From: Melitaea cinxia
Taxonomy: Eukaryota; Arthropoda; Insecta; Lepidoptera; Nymphalidae
Direction of reading: 5' to 3'
DNA length: 64,000 bases
Assembly (NCBI RefSeq): GCF_905220565.1
Contig: NC_059419.1
Coordinates: 7,369,326 to 7,433,325, forward strand
The notes below the pieces were generated by a model. The model made no database searches, was not told where the DNA came from, and saw only the letters and a list, made by a program, of their open reading frames with translations. Both the position numbers and the translations under genes were made by a program. Shown here piece by piece: positions 56,601 to 64,000 of this stretch. How positions within the stretch are numbered: position 1 is the first letter of the stretch; the number at the start of each line of letters is the position of its first letter.

Positions 56601-57740
56601 ATTAATACGTTGAGCTAAAACTTTGTTCCCCTGTTTACGGAAATTGCGCGGACGGAGAAGTATGAAATTTCGTGCACTTATAGTTTATATAGAGAAGGAA
56701 TGCAGAATGCTAATATTTTTTTTTAAATTATGCATAAAAATATATTAAATTAATTAAAAAAAAAATATTACTCACACTACCATGTATTTGACACATGCAT
56801 ATTATACTCTTTTTTTGGTTGTCAAAGACTGTAGTTAAATTGAAAAATTAAAAAAGGTTCTTTATTTTTCTTTTTTTTGGTTTTTTAATTTAAATTTTTA
56901 ATTATGGTCGAATTGCGACCACTGGACGACCTCTAGTACTATACAGATACTAGAGTATATACTATATTATACCTGTAGTAAAAGTATAACCGGCTTATGT
57001 GTGTATAGAAATGTATGAAGGGTCTTCATATGGCCAATAGTCAATCTACGCGGGCGAATTCACGGTAGATTATGAATAATACCTAATAATAATAAAGACG
57101 TTTATTCAGGAGTTCGAATGAGGAATCAATATAAATTCAAACATGAAAATAAACTTTTTTTTTTATTTTAAGAATCTTAACATTTGTATTTTTGAATGGT
57201 CACTATACATGCTTGTCATGTGAATTTTGTGGGAAATAAAAACTCGAAATGCTGAGTCTAGAGTTGATTGATTTCGCAAGAATTTGTTTGTTATCTATAG
57301 TAAAAAAAATTAAGCTGAAATAATTCTCTATATATGAATAAATATAAAGATTGAAATTAATTTAACATCAAAGAAAGTTTTATAATAAAATAAAACCGTG
57401 AACTCTTTCAAGCGGAATTAAAGTGAAATATAGATAAAAAATTCACGCTATCTTTTCGTCAATAACAAACCATTGTCAACTACTCAGGTAGTTGTTATAT
57501 ATATCATTATGTTAATATCATATTTGTGGGCGGTACAGGGGTTACCTGCTGTATAATAACACCAATGTCATAACTAATTTCAAACACATTTATGGCCCCT
57601 GCATTACCTGCATAAAATTATAGATAGATATTTTATAGAACCATAACTATTGGTTTGGTTAAGCTGCATAAAATTGTGCTTTGTCACATTGAGATTAAGC
57701 TTTTAATAGAATAAAAGCGCTTGTAAATAAACACCGCCAC
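53696..57740. repeat. Long AT-rich stretch with minor repeats, no gene seen
   Basis: At 54520-54680 a family D fragment occurs (GTACGCACGTAAGAAGT, then CTAGCTAACTTC twice). At 56900-56960 two small hairpins (TGGTCG/CGACCA and CTCTAGTA/TACTAGAG) stand close together. The open frames at 53833-54030 and 54737-54925 are AT noise. No exon is supportable. Confidence 0.4.
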
Positions 57741-58088
57741 GCAAAGTCGCCGCGTTGGCGCAACAGTTACAGCCATGGATTGTACCTGTTACGCTGGGGG
57801 TTGCGGGTTCGGTCCCTACACATGACAAACATTTGTATTGACCATACAGGTGTTTGCCGTGGTCTGGGTGTTTGTGCAATCTTTGTGGGTCGCTCCACCG
57901 TGCCTTGGATAGCACGTTAAGCCGTCGTTCCCGGTTTTTATCATGTACACCTGATAGCGATCGTTACTTATAGTAGGGAATATATCCGCCAACCCGCATT
58001 GGAGCAGCGTGGTGGATTAAGCTCTGATCCTTCTCCTACATTGGGAAAGAGGCCTATGCCCAGTAGTGGGATATTACAGGCTGAAGCG
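57741..58088 (+). repeat. Full-length lepidopteran tRNA-derived SINE
   Basis: Head CGCCGCGTTGGCGCAACAGT with B-box GGGTTCGGTCCC; body CCGTGCCTTGGATAGCACGT, CTGATAGCGATCGTTACTTA and CCGCCAACCCGCATTGGAGC; end GCCTATGCCCAGTAGTGGGA then ATTACAGGCTGAA. It has all parts that the copies at 17998 and 5365 lack, so it can serve as the reference for this family here. The minus frame across it is a shadow. Confidence 0.85.
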
Positions 58089-58822
58089 TAGCTTTAAATA
58101 AAGTATTTTTTTTTTAATTTATTTATCAAACAAACAATAATGAAATTTATTTACTTTAAATAGCATTAAAAAACCACGCAGGTTTATGACAATACTATTT
58201 AGTAACCAATGACACAATAAATATAAAATAATCACACATTTACCCACTCTCCTATTAGAATCAAGCTGGGATTTAACAAATCAAATAAAAAGAGGCACAC
58301 GATCAAATATATCAGAGCTATCAAGTCACAATAGTATCCAAAAAGTGATTTTAAGTTTACTTTTTAATTAATTGGCGTAATACTTTCAATCAATTTAGAC
58401 GGTAGATCATTTACGAGGCACTAAATAATTGTGTTGCTTTGGTTCTTGTAGGATCTCAGTAGATATTATACTTTTTTATTACATTTTTTTTTGATTGCAA
58501 AGTAGTCTATATATCATTTTCAATCGATGGACACACTCGAGTTTCATCCGTAATCAATGTTGTGAGTTCTTGAATGAAATAATAAATGACCTTCCATCCA
58601 TCTATCCATTCATCCTCCAATACTTTTACGTTTGTAATTATAATATATTTTCTGAAAACAAGTTAAGAAAATCAACTATCTCTTCATTAATATTAACGTT
58701 GTGTTAATTCAAAGCATGATTCAAGCAATTAAAAATTAAATACGCTTTTCTTATTAATGTTTTACATTTTTATGTAAAAGTGGAACTTGGTTGGTTTGGT
58801 CGTGGAATAAAAATATAAATAG
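58089..58822. other. AT-rich spacer, no gene seen
   Basis: The 70-codon plus frame at 58495-58707 is unrecognised. Confidence 0.4.
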
Positions 58823-59029
58823 ACTAGCTGTCCCCGCAAACGTTGCTTTGCCATATATGTTATTAACCCGCTTAATCCCCCCCCCCTCTTATAACTTAGG
58901 GGTATGAAAAATAGATGTTGGCCGATTCTCAAACCTACCCGATATGCCGATAAAATTTTATTAAAATTGGTCGAGCCGTTTCGGAGGAGTTCAATGTTTA
59001 ATATTAACACGAGAATTTTATATATTAGA
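58823..59029 (+). repeat. Interspersed repeat family A, copy 3
   Basis: ACTAGCTGTCCCCGCAAACG to GAGAATTTTATATATTAGAA, with the C-rich run and the GAGCCGTTTCGGAGGAGTTC phrase. The minus frame at 58762-59010 is its shadow. Confidence 0.65.
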
Positions 59030-59286
59030 AGCTTATACTATTGCTATAAAGGTTCATAAGAGTAATAGTAATATACATACATGAATATGTATTACACCCA
59101 GACTCGACAGATCGAACCTAGTTTTAACCAGCGGAACATAAAGCGGAATCATTGCAAATTGTGACAGAAGGGTAGTTACAAAGTATGTAAAATGTTAGAA
59201 AGAGTCGTCCTAGAAAATCATGCATTAAATGATATAACACGTATAAGTCGGAGTAAATCAACGTCATCACAATTTGTGCTCCACGC
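59030..59286. other. Short spacer, nothing seen
   Basis: No feature. Confidence 0.4.
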
Positions 59287-59437
59287 TCAGTTCGTTCTCT
59301 CGCTGCATATTATTTAATAATAATGTGGTAATTTTGCAACGCATTCCGTTCTGGCGGGTGCAGCCGCGCGGAAAGACTAATCTAGCCGTGGGAATAACGC
59401 AATTTGACGTTTCATCATTAATATCTGTTACGTGAAG
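59287..59437 (+). promoter_or_regulatory. Candidate promoter and non-coding first exon
   Basis: TCAGTTCG at 59287-59294 is a good insect initiator, with a GC-richer 150-bp stretch downstream that ends at a donor-like GAAG/GTAATT (59437/59438). There is no open frame starting with a good ATG, so the exon would be untranslated. The strength is in the combination of initiator, composition and donor; none alone is decisive. Confidence 0.25.
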
Positions 59438-59907
59438 GTAATTTTTTTTTAATTTTTATACTTATATACGCAGTGACATTTATAACAAAGGAATGGTAAA
59501 AGTAAAAGTACATATATGTATCACTAGCTTTCTGCCGTGGATTCACGTGGTCTTTACGATTTTGACGGAACCGTTTTCAACAATTAAATATAGCGTATGT
59601 CACTTAGTTAGATTCATCACTGAGTGATGATATTCTGGTGAAATAATTTTTAGTAGTTTTTGAGTTCATCAACAAACAAACAAAAAATGAAATCTATCTA
59701 TTTATAGTATTAAAATATAAATATTTATATGTGTAATATTTTGAACCGACGAAGATATTGCTAAATAAACTTTCATAAAATATACAATAATGGATCAAAA
59801 TTTACCACTGTCGTCGTAACAAGAGGCATTACGTTAAGACGTGTGTTTGATCTTTAATCATGACAACAATTGTGTGTGTCATAGACATTATTTTCACTTT
59901 ATATTAT
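59438..59907. other. AT-rich spacer with a decayed repeat
   Basis: At 59522-59690 TAGCTTTCTGCCGTGGATTC begins a decayed LINE tail. Nothing else. Confidence 0.35.
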
Positions 59908-60220
59908 ACTAGCTGTGCCCGCGAATTCGTCCGTGTGGAATTTAACAAAAAAATTATTGTTCAGTTCGCAGAGTTATAAAATAAATAAATTTCTAAAATA
60001 AAAGTAGCCTAAGTTACTCCTTATTACATCAGCCAGTGAAAGTCCCATCAAAATCGGTCCAACCGTTTCAGAGGTTAGCCGGAACAAACAGACAGACAAT
60101 TTTTTTAAAAAATGTTATATTCTTTTATATGTACCGTGTATACATCCCTATGCATTTATTAAAAAGCGGTTTTTTAAATATTACAAATAGACACTGCAAT
60201 TTTATTTATTTGTATAGATT
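59908..60220 (+). repeat. Interspersed repeat family B, copy 2
   Basis: ACTAGCTGTGCCCGCGAATT to ATTTATTTGTATAGATT; aligned by eye with 39605-39910 over the full length with scattered differences. The 86-codon plus frame inside is not a gene. Confidence 0.75.
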
Positions 60221-61738
60221 TTACAAACTAGCTTCACTATATTATTTATTATTTAATACGTTAATATTTAATAAAATTATCGTATTTTTTCCATAAACCT
60301 GCCTTTTTTAATTTTCATTTATACAATGCTTGTCCTGATAAATAATACAATCAGATAGACAAGAGTAAGAGCTTCGCTCCCCTTGCTGCAACAAAGTGGC
60401 TCAGAGCATAGTTTCCTTACTGAGAGTAATGTTAATATTAGTAACAGCAGCAGTATGAGCAGGCGTTTGAGATATGTAGTGTTTAATATATTACTGTTAG
60501 CAAGTTCGTTTTTGTTTTACCATATCAATTGGTCTAAAAACTTACATCGCATATAATGCGTACAATTGAATGCATTTAGAACATCTACAATTAAAAGAAG
60601 GCACTAAAATCAGATAACGTTAAGTAAAAATGTTTGTAATATACTTTAAATAACAGGTAAAAGTGGGTTTCAATATTTAAGCAATACAAACACGGCGCGG
60701 TGGCAGGTGAAAGTGAATACCTACATCTGTGCCGTGCTTCTTGATAACGAAGTAGGCCCTTACTAAAAACGAACGCGATTTTTTACTATAGTTTTATTAT
60801 TAGTGAAAATTTGTTCAAAATAGCAAGTACTGAAAAAATATAATTTTGTTAAGTTTATTGTTTAAAAATAACGAGTATTGAAAAGTGTGTTTCTTGGACA
60901 TTCTTCTCAACAGATTCTACATTTCAAATTGGTGGTAGCTTGACATTTACTGTAATAATTTAATAACTAAATACTGTTCATTTCTAAACTAATTCTCACT
61001 ATTGTATTATGTATGTGTATTTTTTTTCCTGTTTTTCCCTTCCTGTTTTATGTATTTTTTTTGTAAAAATATTACAATAATCGAAAAAATTTGGAGGTAG
61101 ATTTGGAGTCGATCAAAAGATACCAAAATCTCTTTACAATAATGAAAATACTAATGTGATACTAATTTGTAAAATTTGGAATTTTAAAGCTTTTAATTAG
61201 CGACAGTAGTCATGAATACGTCTTTATTTAGAAGTGAATATACAATGATTTTTTCTTATTGTCATAAAGACGTAAGTATGTAATGTGATATGTTATATAC
61301 TGACCTTTAAACGTTAATTGAAATAAAAATTATTTCACCTTGATAGCTACCGCGTATCGTATAAGATTTCTGCTAACGTTTAATTGTATACAGCGGATAA
61401 ATACTTCTAAGATTTCAAACGTCATTATTTTGATCAAATTAGATCAAGTTTGTCCGATCAATTACAATTTTTTCCTTTGAGTATTTATTACTTTTAGTAA
61501 CAACTGGTTGTATCAGTAGTGGTGTTAAATAAACGAGTGTTCTTTAGACCTCATGATTAAAGTATAAAACTTTCTATCTTCACTAGTTTATATCTCCCTC
61601 TCAACTTCCGTTCACTTCGCCCGATCACGCTTTTCGTAACCCTCTCGTCACGCATTTACCAGCTTTACTAACCAAGTCAAGAATGCGCAAAGAAGTTTTA
61701 CTTCAAAAATATATATAAAAAATAAATAAAAGGGCGTC
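60221..61738. other. AT-rich stretch, no gene seen
   Basis: No recognisable exon. A small GC-richer patch at 60690-60740 contains CACGGCGCGGTGGCAGG and GTGCCGTGCTTC, weakly inverted; unassigned. Confidence 0.35.
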
Positions 61739-61888
61739 ACATTCTCTGACTCTGATACGTCAGACCTATCTTTTGAAGGAATCCTGAATAAAGCTTCCCA
61801 AAGTGAGGAGATCAGTTGTGCTACTATTAAAAATGCTGCTCATGATGGCTCAATTGGTGATGTACGACAAATACGCGTTACTGGTTAA
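61739..61888 (+). pseudogene. Coding-like scrap, Ser/Asp-rich, unidentified
   Basis: A 49-codon plus frame to a TAA reads TFSDSDTSDLSFEGILNKAS, then QSEEISCATIKNAAHDGSIG, then DVRQIRVTG. The amino-acid balance is that of a real protein, unlike the AT-driven frames around it. There is no start codon and no clear splice acceptor. A short acidic N-terminal fragment of a transposase is possible; a host exon is less likely because of the stop. Confidence 0.3.
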
Positions 61889-61968
61889 CCCCAAGTGCTG
61901 ACGCCGACATACGGTATTTTATTTTAATTACATTTTACATTGTAACTAATATCATCATTATTATCATC

Positions 61969-62012
61969 ACTTCAGCCTATGGCAATCTACTGTTGGACAT
62001 AGGCCTCCCCTT
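61969..62012 (-). mobile_element. Very short RTE LINE tail
   Basis: CACTTCAGCCTATGGCAATC then TACTGTTGGACATAGGCCTC is the reverse of the GCCTATGTCCAGCAGTGGA ending of RTE elements. Confidence 0.6.
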
Positions 62013-62605
62013 AAATAAGCATTGTAACTAATATAATAGATAGATATTATCTAAAGCACAATAAAAAAAAAATAAAGTAACTGCTCGGTTACTATGAATA
62101 AACGAAATAACAAATTATTGAATAATATTACTTAACAATGACAATTGCTCGTAATAATTACGTAATAAATTGCAGCCTTAGCGTGTAAATGTCACATTAT
62201 ATCACAGTTATGTAAAAATTTGATCTACATCAAAACAGCAAAACAAAAACGTATAAAATGTGCCACACTTTAAAGTATTTTCAAACGCTTTTTTTCCATA
62301 TTTAAAATATTTTTATCATAGTCACAAAGTTCAGCGGAATTTAATAACGGTTGGGAGAACTACCATGCGGGCCATATCAGGAATTGTTCAACCAACTTAA
62401 AAAAGAGGGTATCAAATCGGTTGTATTGTCTTTTACAACATTTATTGGATGTATCGATTTTGATGATTATTTTCATATTCAAAATGGAGCTAGTCGTATA
62501 GTCCCTTTTTGAGCGAAATTTCACGAGTAGATTTTGAGTTGTCACAATAATGCCCGTTAAATTGATTTCAGCTAAATTGATTATGTTCTCGTAAGTCGGT
62601 AAACT
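62013..62605. other. AT-rich spacer, no gene seen
   Basis: The 61-codon minus frame at 62360-62545 lies in a decayed repeat related to the family at 38712 and is not a gene. Confidence 0.35.
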
Positions 62606-62745
62606 GTGTGGCTACGGCATGAAAGAATATAGCTACCCCCTCTCTTCCCGTGGTTATCGTAAGGGATAACACAGTTCCATTACCACCTTGGAACCTATAA
62701 AACCGACCGATGACGGGATAACCACCCAACTGTTGGCTTGATCAT
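62606..62745 (+). mobile_element. RTE-type LINE 3' end fragment, 5' part only
   Basis: GAATATAGCTACCCCCTCTC, GATAACACAGTTCCATTACC and GACGGGATAACCACCCAACT correspond to the first half of the block at 52795-53062; the 3' half is lost. Confidence 0.65.
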
Positions 62746-63496
62746 CACATCCTGGCATCCTTATCATGATACCACCCTTGGGATATCCACTTTCGAACAA
62801 ATAATCATCCAAATCGGGTCATAAACGACGTAGTAATCCGCGAACACACATAAAAATATATTTATACGGTTGAATTGAGTAACCCTCCTCCTTTTTTGAA
62901 TTCAGTTAAAAATACACATAAAAAAGTTATACAATATTGATATTGTATGAAAATATTTAAAAAAAAAACATTTTTTTAAAATCCGGTTCATAATTAGTAG
63001 ATGAAAAAGTGTCACATTCCTATGTATGTCAAATGAGCTGCGAAGGGCGTTTCAATGACATTGTGTCAGGTATTAATCAAGTCGATTAAGAATTGTAATT
63101 AATACTGATAATAGCAAAATAAGACGAAAGATATATTTTCTTATTGTCTTTATAAGTTATGTATGAGATGTCCTTACGCGAAACTATGTAAACCTACGAG
63201 ATACGATGCTACGCGTTCGCGGATTAATTATCAGGAAAAACTTAGTTAAAAATGTAGAATATTTTCTAATCGCTCTATGTCGCAACACATCGTATCGCAT
63301 CACATGTCATCACGATTCCTTATTTGAAAATGTCATAACAACTAAACTTCAAGAATATATTCAATAACTGTGATAATACAGTGTATTAATATTTTTATTC
63401 TGAAAAGCAAGCAATATTCTAGAGTGTTCATAACAAAAGATTCATTGTAAAACTTGAAATAGCACAGATAACTTATACCTTTTTTTTATTTTCAGG
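62746..63496. other. AT-rich stretch, no gene seen
   Basis: Ends in a strong polypyrimidine tract and AG just before 63497. Confidence 0.4.
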
Positions 63497-63620
63497 TAAG
63501 CCGGTTGTCTGCGGTTGACATTTCCAACGAGGCACAAACGGAGCAGTGTCAACATCGCTCGCTCCATTTCACGCAACACGTTGGGTGCTAGTTATAGCGG
63601 GGAATAAAAACTTGTAACAA
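63497..63620 (+). other. Candidate internal or terminal exon
   Basis: A textbook acceptor, CCTTTTTTTTATTTTCAG, precedes a GC-richer stretch. An AATAAA lies at 63603-63608. In the phase left by the exon at 44821 it reads GKPVVCG and a stop; in another frame it stays open for 31 codons. It contains no ATG. It may be an untranslated exon of the candidate unit starting at 59289, or a chance acceptor. Confidence 0.2.
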
Positions 63621-63649
63621 ACAACAAATAACAATAACAATAAACAAAA

Positions 63650-63765
63650 AATAAAATTCAGCCCAGAATATCCTACTGCTGGGAAAAGCCTATCCTACTG
63701 CTTAGAATAGACCTCTTTCTCCATATAAGGGAAGGATTGAAAAGCTCCGTGCTAGCTAAGCTAGC
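63650..63765 (-). repeat. SINE 3' end fragment, reverse
   Basis: TTCAGCCCAGAATATCCTAC, TGCTGGGAAAAGCC and AGACCTCTTTCTCCATATAA are the reverse complement of the SINE 3' end, with a small internal duplication of CTATCCTACTGC-type text. Confidence 0.55.
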
Positions 63766-63884
63766 TAGCATGTAGCTACTACGGCATAACGACGACATGA
63801 TAAAAATAAGTAGCTTGATGTTTTTTAGACTACGCCAAGTTTATATAACAGTTTTTAAAGGCTATCGTAATATATTTACCACAA

Positions 63885-64000
63885 CGCGCAACGCGCCTGC
63901 TAATCCTTTGATGTAGCGGGTGTCTGTGGATGTTGTTTTTCACTTACCATCAGGTGAGACAACTGTCCGTTCGCCCCTCTTCTATAAAAAAAAAAAAACA
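63885..64000 (+). repeat. Retroposon family C 3' end with poly(A)
   Basis: CAACGCGCCTGCTAATCC-type text, then TTCACTTACCATCAGGTGAG, and a final run of A residues at 63986-63998. The window ends inside or just after the tail. Confidence 0.55.

Overview
The window looks like nuclear DNA of a moth or butterfly (Lepidoptera). It is very AT-rich, has almost no host coding sequence, and is full of repeat types familiar from lepidopteran genomes: tRNA-headed SINEs, short tails of RTE-type LINEs ending in GACT-like repeats, an R1-clade LINE fragment, a CR1/jockey-like LINE fragment, Helitron-like pieces and fragments opening ACTAGCTGACCCCGC. There are no bacterial-style operons; the long reading frames all belong to mobile elements.

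The centrepiece is a young non-LTR retrotransposon at 28019-36853, flanked by a perfect 15-bp target-site duplication (28004-28018 and 36854-36868). Its ORF1 is gag-like with coiled coil and three zinc knuckles. Its ORF2 is about 2068 codons, roughly twice the usual length. The first 1190 residues are a standard R1/I-group polyprotein (AP-type endonuclease, reverse transcriptase, RNase H, Cys/His motif). The remainder is an extension ending in a complete superfamily 1 helicase of the type found in alphavirus-like plus-strand RNA viruses, with all motifs intact. Both frames are open from end to end, so this copy inserted recently. It lacks conventional start codons at both ORFs.

A second composite lies just upstream (23107-27277). 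Near-identical terminal inverted repeats of about 45 bp bound a 4.2-kb DNA transposon carrying a possible TATA promoter, a non-coding exon and intron, and a decayed Ser/Asp-rich transposase-like gene. That gene is split by an RTE LINE whose 7-bp duplication can be removed to rejoin the frame, and is cut again by another repeat.

Regions: 1-9496 is mostly empty AT-rich DNA with repeat fragments and a Helitron-like element. 9497-10236 is an R1-clade LINE relic. 10402-10456 is a perfect palindrome. 13480-15666 has CpG-richer blocks and an inverted-repeat element. 15667-23106 holds SINEs and small repeats. 23107-36868 holds the two composites. 37205-42552 is dense in repeats, including a tRNA-like retroposon with its own duplication and a CR1-like LINE. 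The only fair host-gene call is a first coding exon at 44761-44821, encoding a signal peptide followed by a splice donor. 44822-64000 looks like intron or intergenic DNA with scattered repeats, a possible second promoter near 59289 and a possible exon at 63497.

The work was done by eye. Boundaries of old repeats are approximate, and family names for the repeats are from recognition, not from a search.
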